The notes beneath the pieces were generated by a model, which was not told the DNA's origin, ran no database searches, and saw nothing but the letters and a program-made list of their open reading frames with translations. A DNA stretch of 59,128 nucleotides from Blautia hansenii (GTDB lineage: Bacteria > Bacillota > Clostridia > Lachnospirales > Lachnospiraceae): the NCBI RefSeq assembly GCF_013304445.1, contig NZ_JAAITA010000017.1, positions 1 to 59,128 of the forward strand, in the 5' to 3' direction. The position numbers and the translations under genes are program-made. Below are positions 23,582-32,989 of this stretch, in pieces; the stretch's first letter is position 1, and every line of letters starts with the position of its first letter.

Positions 23582-24304
23582 ATGAATTATGATTTAACCC
23601 TTCTGAAACAGGCATGTGAAGAATACAAAATTAGCCTGACAAGTGAGCAGGAACAGCAGTTTATACAGTATTACGAGCTTCTGACAGAGTGGAATAAAGT
23701 AATGAATCTCACGGGAATTACGGAGTTTGAGGAGGTTTTGGTAAAGCATTTTGCGGATAGTCTGTCCATTGCAAAGGGACTGGATATGGAGAAAATTCAC
23801 ACCTGCATTGATGTGGGGACAGGAGCCGGATTTCCTGGAATCCCTCTGAAAATTGCATTTCCGCATTTAAAGGTGACGCTGCTGGATTCCTTGAATAAAC
23901 GCCTGAATTTCTTAAATGAAGTTATCAGCCGGCTGGGACTTGAAGAAATCGAAACCGTTCACGGGAGAGCAGAGGACGGAGCACGCAGGGCAGAACACAG
24001 AGAACAATATGATTTGAGCGTGTCCAGAGCCGTATCCCGTCTGGCGTCCTTATGCGAGTATTGTATGCCTTATGTGAAGGTAGGAGGAGTATTTGTATCC
24101 TACAAAGCAGAAAAGGCGTCAGAAGAGCTTACAGAGGCCAAAAAAGCCATATCCGTACTGGGCGGAAAACTGGAAAAGGAAGTGACCTTTCAGCTTTGCC
24201 GGACCGATATGGAAAGAGATTTGATTGTTATTAAAAAGGTGAAGAATACCCCGAAAAAATATCCGAGAAAAGCAGGAACACCTACAAAAGAACCTATCTT
24301 ATGA
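23582..24304 (+). CDS. rsmG: 16S rRNA (guanine527-N7)-methyltransferase
   Basis: A 240-residue S-adenosylmethionine-dependent methyltransferase that modifies 16S rRNA. The binding motif DVGTGAGFPGIPLKI and the later SRAVSRLASLCEYC are typical of RsmG. It is 11 bases downstream of mnmG and ends the origin-proximal operon before a strong terminator. Confidence 0.96.
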   Translation: MNYDLTLLKQACEEYKISLTSEQEQQFIQYYELLTEWNKVMNLTGITEFEEVLVKHFADSLSIAKGLDMEKIHTCIDVGTGAGFPGIPLKIAFPHLKVTLLDSLNKRLNFLNEVISRLGLEEIETVHGRAEDGARRAEHREQYDLSVSRAVSRLASLCEYCMPYVKVGGVFVSYKAEKASEELTEAKKAISVLGGKLEKEVTFQLCRTDMERDLIVIKKVKNTPKKYPRKAGTPTKEPIL

Positions 24305-24305
24305 C

Positions 24306-24353
24306 AAAAAGTGAGCATGCTCGATTTTTACGGTTAAGCATGCTCACTTTTAT
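24306..24353 (+). terminator. Terminator after rsmG
   Basis: A 15-base arm AAAAGTGAGCATGCT (24307-24321) pairs perfectly with AGCATGCTCACTTTT (24337-24351), with a 15-base loop. The T run is the end of the stem. It closes the rpmH-rsmG operon. The rest of the gap up to 24481 holds no clear promoter. Confidence 0.85.
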
Positions 24354-24481
24354 ACGAAAAATCATTTCTGATTTCACAGAAAAAACACATTCTCGTCTAA
24401 TTTTTATCACAAATTCCCCATAGAATAAAAAAGTCAAAGTAGCTTTATTGCGCTTGTACATAAATCAAAGGAGGGACAGTT

Positions 24482-25516
24482 TTGATTGAGGTAAGAAATC
24501 TAGTCAAAAAATACGGCAGTCATATGGCGGTAAATCATTTGAATTTTACCATAGAGAAAGGGAAAATTTACGGTTTTCTCGGTCCTAATGGTGCGGGAAA
24601 GTCCACAACCATGAATATGATTACCGGATATATTGCGTCTACAGAAGGAGAGATTCTCATTGACGGACACAATATATTGGAAGAACCGGAAGAGGCAAAG
24701 AAAAAAATCGGATATTTGCCGGAAATTCCACCGCTTTATGTGGATATGACAGTCAGCGAATACTTGAAATTTGTAGCTGAACTGAAATCAATACCAAAGG
24801 AGAAGAGAAGCGGAAATATCAATGAAGTTATGTCAACTACAAAACTGCAAAGTGTAAAGGACAGACTGATTAAAAATCTTTCCAAAGGATACAGGCAGAG
24901 AGTGGGACTGGCGCAGGCTCTTCTGGGTTATCCGGAAATTATTATTTTAGATGAACCTACCGTAGGTCTGGACCCGAAACAGATTATTGAAATCAGGGAT
25001 TTGATTAAGAGTCTGGGAAATAAGCATACCGTTATTTTGAGTTCTCATATTCTTTCTGAGGTCAGCGCAGTATGTGATCATGTGCTCATTATAGACAAGG
25101 GAAAACTGGTGGCCAGTGACACACCTGAAAATTTGAGCAAGGTTATGGCAGGGGCAAATTCTCTGGAGCTTACGGTGAAGGGAAAAGAAGAGGTCATCCG
25201 AAAGGCTCTTGATATGGTAGAAAATATTGAAGAGCTTGTCTACCACCAGTCCATGATAAAAGACGCATGTGACTTTACAGTGAAGATTGCCGGAAATCAG
25301 GATATGAGAGAGAATATATTCTTTGCCCTGGCGGAAGTGAAATGTCCAATTCTGAAAATGCAGTCCAGTAATATGAGTCTGGAAGAAGTATTCTTAAAAC
25401 TGACAGATGATGGAAGAAGCATCAGTTCGGAAGTGGATGAGATGTTTGAAGCGGATACTTCGGAAAATCTGGCAGAAGATAGCGATGCTGAGAGCGGAAA
25501 AGAGGAGGAGAAATAG
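24482..25516 (+). CDS. ABC transporter ATP-binding protein (gliding-type export system)
   Basis: A 344-residue ATPase of the CcmA/GldA group. Walker A is GPNGAGKST near residue 37, the signature is LSKGYRQRVGLAQAL, Walker B is IIILDEPTVGLDP and the switch histidine is in ILSSHILSE. The last ~25 residues form an acidic tail beyond the usual domain. The start is TTG with AGGAGGG upstream. It is the first of four genes whose products resemble the GldA-GldF-GldG ABC system, although in non-gliding Clostridia the cargo is unknown. Confidence 0.92.
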   Translation: MIEVRNLVKKYGSHMAVNHLNFTIEKGKIYGFLGPNGAGKSTTMNMITGYIASTEGEILIDGHNILEEPEEAKKKIGYLPEIPPLYVDMTVSEYLKFVAELKSIPKEKRSGNINEVMSTTKLQSVKDRLIKNLSKGYRQRVGLAQALLGYPEIIILDEPTVGLDPKQIIEIRDLIKSLGNKHTVILSSHILSEVSAVCDHVLIIDKGKLVASDTPENLSKVMAGANSLELTVKGKEEVIRKALDMVENIEELVYHQSMIKDACDFTVKIAGNQDMRENIFFALAEVKCPILKMQSSNMSLEEVFLKLTDDGRSISSEVDEMFEADTSENLAEDSDAESGKEEEK

Positions 25517-25519
25517 TAT

Positions 25520-26383
25520 ATGCTGGCAGTTTATAAAAAAGAATTGAGAGGGTATCTTACCTCCATGATTGGATATGTGTTTGTGGCGTTTATTTTGTTA
25601 ATACTGGGCATTTACTTTACTGCCTATAATCTGCAGTATGCAAGTCCGGATTTTGGCGCTACACTGAATTCTGTAACCTTTATCTTTTTGATTATTACAC
25701 CGATTTTGACAATGAAAATACTGGCTGAAGAGAAAAAAAATAAGACTGACCAGCTTCTTCTGACAGCTCCGGTATCAGTTTGGAAAGTAGTTTTAGGCAA
25801 GTATCTCAGCATGGTTACCATGTATTTGATTCCGGTAGTGATAGCAGGTTTTTATCCTTTGATTATGGGAAGATACGGTACGGTGTCCTATGCAATGGCT
25901 TATACAGCGCTTTTGGGATTTTTCTTTCTGGGATGTGCACAGATTGCCGTAGGAATGTTTCTGTCTTCTGTGACAGAAAGCCAGGTGATTGCTGCAGTTC
26001 TTACTTTTGGCGTTTTGTTTTGCAGTTTTATGATGGATGGCATTACCAGTTTCTTTTCTGATACGGCCATAACTTCTATGATGGCCTTTCTGGTGTTAGT
26101 GATTATTCTGGGTGTGATTATTTACCAGATGACAAAGAGTGTCGTCCTTTCTGCAGGGGTCAGTGGGGTTTTGGCGGTAGTCACCCTGGTGGTTTATATT
26201 ATAAAACCAACGGTTTATTCAGGACTGATTCAGAAAGTGCTGGGACTTCTAGCGATATCCAATCAGTTTGATAATTTTGTAGGCGGTATTTTGGATATGA
26301 CAGGTATTCTTTATATGTTTTCCGTTATCTGCATTTTTGTATTTCTGACCATTCAGTGTATACAAAAACGGCGTTGGAGCTAA
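25520..26383 (+). CDS. ABC-2 type permease subunit (GldF-like)
   Basis: A 287-residue integral membrane protein with six hydrophobic segments, beginning MLAVYKKELRGYLTSMIGYVFVAF. It is the membrane partner of the preceding ATPase and starts three bases after its stop. KILAEEKKNKTDQLLLTAPVS is typical of ABC-2 permeases of this group, located between the second and third helices. It is predicted to move an unknown substrate outward. Confidence 0.9.
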   Translation: MLAVYKKELRGYLTSMIGYVFVAFILLILGIYFTAYNLQYASPDFGATLNSVTFIFLIITPILTMKILAEEKKNKTDQLLLTAPVSVWKVVLGKYLSMVTMYLIPVVIAGFYPLIMGRYGTVSYAMAYTALLGFFFLGCAQIAVGMFLSSVTESQVIAAVLTFGVLFCSFMMDGITSFFSDTAITSMMAFLVLVIILGVIIYQMTKSVVLSAGVSGVLAVVTLVVYIIKPTVYSGLIQKVLGLLAISNQFDNFVGGILDMTGILYMFSVICIFVFLTIQCIQKRRWS

Positions 26384-26417
26384 GGTAAACTTATTTTAGA
26401 GGAAAGGAAATGCAGAT

Positions 26418-27890
26418 ATGAAGAAAATAAATTTGAAAGAAATGATAAGCAGCTACAGGGAACAGAGAAAGCGAAATAAGAAGCTTTTGAAGCATGGAAC
26501 CTATAGTATGGCGGTAACAGCCGTGGTAATTGCCATTGTTGTGGTTTTGAATCTGGTTGTGCAGGAAATTCCCTCCAAATACAGAGAAATTGATTTGAGC
26601 AGCCAGAAGTTATATACCATAGGCGAACAGACGGAAAAGATTTTAAAGAACCTGAAAAAGGATGTAACTTTGTATTACATTGCCCAGGACGGCACAGAAA
26701 GCAGTGATATAAAAAATCTGTTGGAAAAATATGAGGAAGGCAGCAAGCACATTACAGTAGAGCAAAAAGACCCGGCTGTATCTCCTAAATTTGCTTCTCA
26801 GTATACTTCTGACAATATCAGTAATAACAGTATTATTGTAGTATGCGGAGATAAGAGTAAGGTTGTAGATTACAGTTCTATGTATGAGACATCTATCAAT
26901 TATCAGACCTATTCACAGGAAGTTACGGGATTTGATGGAGAGGGCCAGCTTACAAGTGCCATTAACTATGTAGTATCCGATAATATGCCGGTTTTATACA
27001 ATTTGGAAGGCCATGATGAATCCTCTATGAGTGAAACTATGAAAGAAACCATAGAGAAGGCAAATATTGAAATTAAGTCTTTAAATCTGCTTTCAGAAGA
27101 AGCTGTCCCGGATGACGCAGAGTGTCTGTTTATCTTTGCTCCGGCAACAGATTTGACGAAAGAAGAGGCAGATAAGATTATTTCTTATTTGGAAAATGGC
27201 GGGAAAGCATTGATTGTTTCTAACTATACGGATGAAGATATGCCGAATTTTGAATCCGTATTGGAAAATTACGGTGTTCAGCCTGTAGATGGCATTGTTT
27301 TAGAAGGAAATACGGATAATTACGTTTCCCAAAATCCATATTATTTGCTGCCAAATATCGAAAGCGGTGAGATTAATTCTGAACTTTCCTCACAGAGCAG
27401 ATACGTGCTGGTACCTCTGGCGCAGGGGATTAAAAAGGCCGATAATATAAGAGATACCCTGAATATCAGCAGCATACTGACAACTTCCGACAGTGCTTAT
27501 TCCAAGACAAATCTGAAAGATATGGATACTATGGAAAAAGAAGACGGAGATATTGATGGTCCATTTGATCTGGCTGTGTCTATTACCGAAAAAGTAGGAG
27601 ACGATAAGGAAACGCAGATTGCTTATTTTGCTTCCGCTTCCATTTTCAATGACAGTATAAATTCAATGGTTTCAGGAACAAACTATGAACTGCTGTCTGC
27701 TTCTCTGGCATGGATGTGCAGCACAGATGACAGCAATCAGATTTCGATTCCAAGTAAATCTTATGACACGACGACACTGACTGTGCCTACAGCAGATATT
27801 AACTTCTGGAGCATTTTTGTAACCGGTGTGCTTCCGGTATGTACCCTGTTAATTGGATTTGGTATCTGGATGAAGAGGAGAAAACAGTAA
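26418..27890 (+). CDS. GldG-type ABC transporter auxiliary protein
   Basis: A 490-residue protein with one N-terminal membrane helix (about 30-52), a large extracytoplasmic domain and one C-terminal helix (about 463-483) followed by KRRKQ. The fold block around DLSSQKLYTIGEQTEKILKNL and the later ALIVSNYTDED belongs to the family of uncharacterised ABC auxiliary components named for GldG. It presumably forms part of the transporter with the permease. Function is inferred from family and operon only. Confidence 0.87.
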   Translation: MKKINLKEMISSYREQRKRNKKLLKHGTYSMAVTAVVIAIVVVLNLVVQEIPSKYREIDLSSQKLYTIGEQTEKILKNLKKDVTLYYIAQDGTESSDIKNLLEKYEEGSKHITVEQKDPAVSPKFASQYTSDNISNNSIIVVCGDKSKVVDYSSMYETSINYQTYSQEVTGFDGEGQLTSAINYVVSDNMPVLYNLEGHDESSMSETMKETIEKANIEIKSLNLLSEEAVPDDAECLFIFAPATDLTKEEADKIISYLENGGKALIVSNYTDEDMPNFESVLENYGVQPVDGIVLEGNTDNYVSQNPYYLLPNIESGEINSELSSQSRYVLVPLAQGIKKADNIRDTLNISSILTTSDSAYSKTNLKDMDTMEKEDGDIDGPFDLAVSITEKVGDDKETQIAYFASASIFNDSINSMVSGTNYELLSASLAWMCSTDDSNQISIPSKSYDTTTLTVPTADINFWSIFVTGVLPVCTLLIGFGIWMKRRKQ

Positions 27891-27891
27891 T

Positions 27892-29397
27892 ATGAAAAAA
27901 AAGAAAAAAGGACTTCTGGCAGCAATTGTTGTTCTGGTTGTTCTTGTAGGCGTATATGCAGTAATGCGTGTGGCCATACCGGATGAAGACCAGTCCACAG
28001 ACACAGAAGAAAGCAAAGAAACAGCATTCGAGGAAGATGCAGCAGATATTACCAAATTGAAAATACAGTCAGGAGAAAACACATATACGTTTACTCATGA
28101 GGACGATACCTGGAAATATGCGGATGATGAAAATTTTCCATTAAGTGAATCACAGTTTTTAAATATTGTGTCTAGCATTACCTCCATTTCTTCCACAAGA
28201 GAACTGGAAAAAACGGATAATTTGGCAGATTATGGACTGCAAAACCCGGAAGTGCAGGTGGTTGTGACCGATAAAGATGGAAAAGAAACAGAACTGAAGT
28301 TCGGTGATGTCAACGATTCTGTGTCCGGCTGCTATATGAGTAAAAGTGGAAGTGATACCATTTATTTGGTGGATTCTTCAGTAAAATCCGGTCTTCAGTT
28401 TAAAATCACAGATTTAGCAGATAAAGAAGAGATTCCGTCTATTACGGCTTCTACAATCAAAAATGTGGAAATTAACAGTAATGGAACGGTGCAGACGTTG
28501 GAAACCAATGATGCATCAGAAACGGGTTGGACTTATAAAGACCGTGATGGAAATACTACGGCCGTAGATAGTTCAAAAGTGGGAGAATATATGAATAATT
28601 ATTCCGGTGTTTCATGGAATGATTTTGTTACTTACCGTACAGATAATCTTTCAGAATATGGACTGGATAATCCGACTACCATTACTGTGAATTATCAGGT
28701 GACCGAAACAAAAGAAAGCTCTGATGAAGATACTGATGATGAAAGCAAGAGCAGTTCGGATTCTTCTTCAGATGAAACAGAACAGGTTACTGTAAATAAG
28801 CAGGCTGTGTTCTTAATTGGTAAGCAGGATACAGAAGGTAATTATTATGCAAAAATGCAGGACAGCAAATATATATACACACTTTCTGCTGATAAGGTAG
28901 AGAGCATGCTCAATATAAATCCAGAAGACTTGGTAAGCAGCCTGGTAGCAGATTATTCTTTTGCTGATTTGGACAAAGTAACATTTGTAAGAAACGGACA
29001 GACTTATACTGCTGTCAAGAAAGAAATTGAAGTGGAAAAAGATTCGGATGATAAAGACAGTAGTGATGACAGTACAGAAACAGAAACAAAGTATTACGTC
29101 AATGATAAAGAAATTGATAAGACAGCATTTTCTACATTCTTTAGTACAGTGACCTCTATGGAATGGCAGGAACAAAATCAGGGCATTCAGGCAGAAGGGA
29201 CACCAGATATTACCATCACATTTGAAAAAGAGGGAGGTATCAACAATACAGTAGAGTATTATGCATATGATGCCAACTTCTATTTAGTCAAAGATTCAAA
29301 AGGCAATGAAATGATGGTAAATAAAATGAAGGTAAAAGAAATGTTGGATGCCTTTGATTCTATGATAAAAAACTGGGAAAGTGGAGAAACAAAATAA
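27892..29397 (+). CDS. DUF4340-containing membrane-anchored protein
   Basis: A 501-residue protein with an N-terminal anchor helix (about 6-25) after a KKKKKG start. The extracytoplasmic part contains repeated DUF4340 units, recognisable by WKYADDENFPLSESQFLNIV and the LADYGLQNPEVQV / LSEYGLDNPTTITV pair. Two stretches (about residues 275-305 and 380-400) are almost pure Asp, Ser, Glu and Thr, which looks like inserted flexible linkers. It starts one base after the GldG-like gene and is the fourth member of the operon. Role unknown. Confidence 0.87.
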   Translation: MKKKKKGLLAAIVVLVVLVGVYAVMRVAIPDEDQSTDTEESKETAFEEDAADITKLKIQSGENTYTFTHEDDTWKYADDENFPLSESQFLNIVSSITSISSTRELEKTDNLADYGLQNPEVQVVVTDKDGKETELKFGDVNDSVSGCYMSKSGSDTIYLVDSSVKSGLQFKITDLADKEEIPSITASTIKNVEINSNGTVQTLETNDASETGWTYKDRDGNTTAVDSSKVGEYMNNYSGVSWNDFVTYRTDNLSEYGLDNPTTITVNYQVTETKESSDEDTDDESKSSSDSSSDETEQVTVNKQAVFLIGKQDTEGNYYAKMQDSKYIYTLSADKVESMLNINPEDLVSSLVADYSFADLDKVTFVRNGQTYTAVKKEIEVEKDSDDKDSSDDSTETETKYYVNDKEIDKTAFSTFFSTVTSMEWQEQNQGIQAEGTPDITITFEKEGGINNTVEYYAYDANFYLVKDSKGNEMMVNKMKVKEMLDAFDSMIKNWESGETK

Positions 29398-29424
29398 AGA
29401 AATACTTTAAAGAGTGTAAGACTT

Positions 29425-29469
29425 GAAAAAGCAGCCCCAAATGTTTCACGTGAAACATTTGGGGCTGCT
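29425..29469 (-). terminator. 40-base perfect palindrome acting as terminator, with parS at its centre
   Basis: 29430-29469 is a perfect palindrome whose left half is AGCAGCCCCAAATGTTTCAC. On the minus strand it is followed by TTTTTC, so it fits an intrinsic terminator for the leftward hydrolase gene that ends at 29491. On the plus strand the downstream sequence is not T-rich. It can also block readthrough from the convergent ABC operon. Confidence 0.75.
29442..29457. promoter_or_regulatory. parS site 1
   Basis: TGTTTCACGTGAAACA is the exact consensus ParB-binding site. It forms the middle of the palindrome described at 29430-29469. ParB loads here and spreads to organise and segregate the origin region. 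Confidence 0.95.
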
Positions 29470-29490
29470 CTTATATAGAAAAGAACTAAG

Positions 29491-30444
29491 TTACAAATAA
29501 ATTTTCAAGGTTTCTGTAAACTCCTGTGGAGTTTCCAAATGTGGAAGGTGTTTTGCGCGTTTCATTTTGCATGTTTCGATTGCCGGGTTTAATTCTATAT
29601 AATCGGAGGCAATTTCTTCACCTTCTGGTTCGGTTTCTCCGGTAAGAATTACAATACTCTGGTTAATACATTTCAGTGCATGAATAATGCTATTGTTGGT
29701 ATACAAACCACAGAGACTGGAAAGAAGATATTTAGCACTTCCTAAATCCTTATGTGCGGTTTCATAGTAAGTGTCAATCAGTTCCGGTGTAGTATGGAAA
29801 GGATTGTATAAGTATTTTTCTGTAAAAAGTAATTGCACGTTGCTCTGGCTGGTTTTCATATTATATATCAGGGTGCTGAATACAGGAATTTCCAATAAGA
29901 ATTTATACAATTTACTTCGTTTACCAGGCGCTTTATTTAAACTTGCTAAAGAAGGTGGATTAATCAAAATCAATTTACCAAACAAGTCTGATTCGCTGTG
30001 GCAGGCCAGCAATGCAAAGGAACTGGAATATCCGCAAACGGCAATGTCTGTTTTTTCATGAATTACATTCTTAATGAAGTCACAAATCAATTGTACATAT
30101 AAATAATTGGTATAAGTGATTTTGGGTTTTTCTGAACGTCCGCAGCCCAGTAAGTCTAAAGCATAGACAGTGTGCTCTTTTGACAATTCATCAATCACCT
30201 GGCTCCATTCATAGGCAGAACTGTAAACAGTTAAGTCATGAATTAACAAAAGCGGAGAACCCTGTCCTTTTTTTTGATAATAAATATTACCAAATCGCCA
30301 ATTATAAAAATTCTTGGCAGAAGATTTCAGTAAATTTTTTAAGACAGCGGTAGCAAAGATGACACGATTGATAACATAAATAATGCCGGTCGCCAAGGTA
30401 AAAAGTATACTTATAGTTAATAGTTTATGCTTATTTTCTTTCAT
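29491..30444 (-). CDS. Alpha/beta hydrolase, membrane-anchored
   Basis: A 317-residue hydrolase with an N-terminal membrane helix (about 8-28). The oxyanion region is LLLIHDLTVYSSAYEW, the nucleophile elbow is GYSSS, and the C-terminal histidine is probably in KHLPHLETPQEF. Substrate unknown; it may act on esters at the membrane. I chose the ATG at 30444 because AGGAGGTG lies just upstream; the GTG at 30456 overlaps that site. It lies on the opposite strand to all nearby protein genes, against replication, between parS sites. Confidence 0.83.
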   Translation of the reverse strand: MKENKHKLLTISILFTLATGIIYVINRVIFATAVLKNLLKSSAKNFYNWRFGNIYYQKKGQGSPLLLIHDLTVYSSAYEWSQVIDELSKEHTVYALDLLGCGRSEKPKITYTNYLYVQLICDFIKNVIHEKTDIAVCGYSSSFALLACHSESDLFGKLILINPPSLASLNKAPGKRSKLYKFLLEIPVFSTLIYNMKTSQSNVQLLFTEKYLYNPFHTTPELIDTYYETAHKDLGSAKYLLSSLCGLYTNNSIIHALKCINQSIVILTGETEPEGEEIASDYIELNPAIETCKMKRAKHLPHLETPQEFTETLKIYL

Positions 30445-30541
30445 GAAACAGTGCACCTCCTGATGAATTTATATGAATATTATAAAGCATTTGGCTCGAT
30501 TATACAAGAAAAAGTGAGAGAATACAAAATATCACACAAAA

Positions 30542-30557
30542 TGTTTCACGTGAAACA
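30542..30557. promoter_or_regulatory. parS site 2
   Basis: Exact TGTTTCACGTGAAACA, in the divergent interval between the hydrolase and parA, 51 bases before parS site 3. Confidence 0.95.
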
Positions 30558-30607
30558 TTTAAAAAATATATTTTTAAGAAGTGTATTTAAAAAATACATA
30601 AAATTAA

Positions 30608-30623
30608 TGTTTCACGTGAAACA
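30608..30623. promoter_or_regulatory. parS site 3
   Basis: Exact TGTTTCACGTGAAACA ending six bases before the likely -35 of the parA promoter. ParB bound here could repress or modulate its own operon as well as mark the origin. Confidence 0.95.
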
Positions 30624-30629
30624 TTGGTA

Positions 30630-30658
30630 TGGCAATCAAATGGGAAAGGTGCTATAAT
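30630..30658 (+). promoter_or_regulatory. parA promoter
   Basis: An extended -10 box TGCTATAAT (TATAAT at 30653-30658) with a weak -35 TGGCAA (30630-30635) at 17-base spacing. It lies just downstream of parS site 3. Confidence 0.7.
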
Positions 30659-30711
30659 AAGTTTTGAAATATTACACATAAAGATACTCATCATAATAAG
30701 GGGAAATTTAA

Positions 30712-31482
30712 GTGGGAAGAATTATTGCAATCGCAAATCAAAAAGGTGGCGTAGGAAAATCAACTACAGCCATCAATCTTTCTGCATGTCTTGCAGAATT
30801 AAATCAAAAGGTGCTGCTTATTGATATTGACCCACAGGGGAATACAACAAGCGGTGTAGGTGTTGATAAGGATAATGCAGAAGCAACACTTTATGAGTTA
30901 TTGGTAGGAGAGTGCGAATTAAAAGACTGTATTGTTGAAAACGTGTACGAAAATCTATCACTAATTCCCTCAAACGTTAATCTTGCCGGCGCAGAAATTG
31001 AACTGGTGGGAGTGGAAGGCAGAGAATACCTGCTGAAAAATCAGATTGATACTATTAAGGATAAGTATGATTTTGTTATTATGGATTGTCCCCCATCGTT
31101 AAACATTTTAACTATCAATGCTATGACCACGGCAGATTCAGTGCTGGTTCCTATCCAGTGTGAATACTATGCTTTGGAAGGTTTGACACAGTTGATTCAT
31201 ACGATTGAACTGGTTCAGGAAAGGCTAAATTCAGAATTGATTATTGAAGGCGTTGTATTTACCATGTATGATGCAAGAACAAATTTATCTCTTCAAGTTG
31301 TAGAAAATGTAAAGAACAACTTAAATCAATCCATTTACAAAACCATTATTCCGAGAAATGTCCGTCTGGCCGAGGCACCCAGTTATGGAATGCCGATTAA
31401 CCTCTATGATACGAAATCTGTAGGTGCAGAGAGTTACCGGCTTCTGGCTGAAGAGGTCTTAAATAGGGAGGAAGAAGAATGA
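30712..31482 (+). CDS. parA: Chromosome partitioning ATPase ParA (Soj)
   Basis: A 256-residue Walker-type ATPase that works with ParB-parS in origin segregation and, in Bacillus, regulates DnaA. The deviant Walker A is KGGVGKSTT (residues 11-19), Walker A' is [10 protein letters not shown] and Walker B is FVIMDCPPS. The start is GTG with AAGGGG upstream. It overlaps parB by four bases (ATGA). Confidence 0.97.
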   Translation: MGRIIAIANQKGGVGKSTTAINLSACLAELNQKVLLIDIDPQGNTTSGVGVDKDNAEATLYELLVGECELKDCIVENVYENLSLIPSNVNLAGAEIELVGVEGREYLLKNQIDTIKDKYDFVIMDCPPSLNILTINAMTTADSVLVPIQCEYYALEGLTQLIHTIELVQERLNSELIIEGVVFTMYDARTNLSLQVVENVKNNLNQSIYKTIIPRNVRLAEAPSYGMPINLYDTKSVGAESYRLLAEEVLNREEEE

Positions 31483-32420
31483 CTGTGAGAAAAGGAGGAT
31501 TAGGAAGAGGGCTTGACGCTATGATTAGCGAGACAGCAGTTAAGCCCAAGACGGCAGTGACAAAGAAAGCGGCTGTCCGGACAACTAAGGTGACTAAAAA
31601 AGACACAGAAGAGAAAGTGAAAGAGGAAGGTTCTGTGCTGATTGTTAAAATGACACAGATAGAGCCCAATCGAAGCCAGCCGCGAAAACAGTTCGACGAA
31701 GACGCACTTTTAGAATTATCAGAATCCATTAAACAGTTCGGTGTGCTGCAGCCTCTTTTGGTTCAAAAAAAAGGCGATTATTATGAGATTATTGCAGGAG
31801 AGAGAAGGTGGAGAGCCTCCAAACTGGCAGGACTCAAAGAGGTTCCGGTGATTGTCAAGGATTTTTCAGAGCAGGAAACTGTGGAAATTTCATTGATTGA
31901 AAATATTCAAAGGGAAAATCTGAATCCGATTGAAGAAGCGGCTGCCTATAAGAGACTTATGGAGGAGTTTCATCTGAAACAGGATGTAATTGCAGAACGG
32001 GTGTCCAAAAGCAGAACTGCAGTCACCAATTCCATGCGTCTTTTGAAGCTGGATGAGAGAGTACAGCAAATGCTGGTGGACGAAATGCTGACCACAGGAC
32101 ATGCCAGAGCGTTGCTTGCCATAGAAAATAAGGATGAACAGCATGCAGCGGCTGTAAAGGTCTTTGATGAAAAGTTGAACGTAAGAGAAACGGAAAAACT
32201 GGTAAAGCTTTTGTTGAATCCGGCAGAGCCAAAGCCGGAAAAAGAGAAAAATTTTGCAGAAGATTTGGTTTACGAACAACTGGAAGAAAAAATTAAAGGG
32301 ATTATAGGTTCAAAGGTAGCCATTCGCAGAAAAAATCGCGACAAAGGAAAAATAGAAATCGAATATTATTCACAGGAAGAATTGGAACGAATAGTAGAAC
32401 TTTTGGAAACTGTAAAGTAA
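31479..32420 (+). CDS. parB: Chromosome partitioning protein ParB (Spo0J)
   Basis: A 313-residue CTP-dependent clamp that loads at parS. The CTP-binding region includes [35 protein letters not shown] and [17 protein letters not shown]. The helix-turn-helix for parS follows ([21 protein letters not shown]). The C-terminal dimerisation region is charged. The three exact parS sites just upstream are its targets. Confidence 0.97.
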   Translation: MTVRKGGLGRGLDAMISETAVKPKTAVTKKAAVRTTKVTKKDTEEKVKEEGSVLIVKMTQIEPNRSQPRKQFDEDALLELSESIKQFGVLQPLLVQKKGDYYEIIAGERRWRASKLAGLKEVPVIVKDFSEQETVEISLIENIQRENLNPIEEAAAYKRLMEEFHLKQDVIAERVSKSRTAVTNSMRLLKLDERVQQMLVDEMLTTGHARALLAIENKDEQHAAAVKVFDEKLNVRETEKLVKLLLNPAEPKPEKEKNFAEDLVYEQLEEKIKGIIGSKVAIRRKNRDKGKIEIEYYSQEELERIVELLETVK

Positions 32421-32439
32421 AAGGAGCGGTAAAATACAT

Positions 32440-32964
32440 ATGGAGAAATTCGTAAGCAGTCTTCAGTCCTACTCCGGTATTTTGTTACTTATGCTTTTAA
32501 TAGTTGTGGTTATACTATTAGTATGCGTGTTTAATTTATCATTAGGGCTTAACAGACTGAGCAGAAAATACGCTATCTTTATGAAAGGTAAAGATGCACA
32601 GTCTCTGGAAAAATTGTTTAAGAGAAAATTTGAATTAATTGAAAAACTCACAGTGAATTCAGAGATAAATGCAGAAAATATTGCAAAGCTGGAAAAAATG
32701 CAGAATATGATTCTGGACAAGTATGGAATTGTAAAATACGATGCATTTGAAGATATGGGCGGGAAGCTGAGCTTTGTATTGGCTATGTTGGATAACAATA
32801 ATACCGGATTTTTATTGAATGCCATTCACAGCCGGGAAAATTGTTTCCTCTATATTAAAGAAATTGTAAACGGGGAATCTTATGTAGCACTCAGTGATGA
32901 GGAAATTCAGGCGTTAAAGAAAGCTGTAAACTTTGGTATCGAAGAAAATGAGTTCGATATATAA
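32440..32964 (+). CDS. DUF4446 family membrane protein
   Basis: A 174-residue protein with one N-terminal membrane helix (about 13-38), then a heptad-like charged segment (LSRKYAIFMKGKDAQSLEKLFKRKFE) and a compact C-terminal domain. DUF4446 proteins are regularly encoded right after parB in Clostridia. Function unknown. It begins 19 bases after parB with AAGGAG upstream and probably belongs to the same transcript. Confidence 0.88.
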   Translation: MEKFVSSLQSYSGILLLMLLIVVVILLVCVFNLSLGLNRLSRKYAIFMKGKDAQSLEKLFKRKFELIEKLTVNSEINAENIAKLEKMQNMILDKYGIVKYDAFEDMGGKLSFVLAMLDNNNTGFLLNAIHSRENCFLYIKEIVNGESYVALSDEEIQALKKAVNFGIEENEFDI

Positions 32965-32989
32965 GTGAAAACTGAAAAGGAGATTAAAA

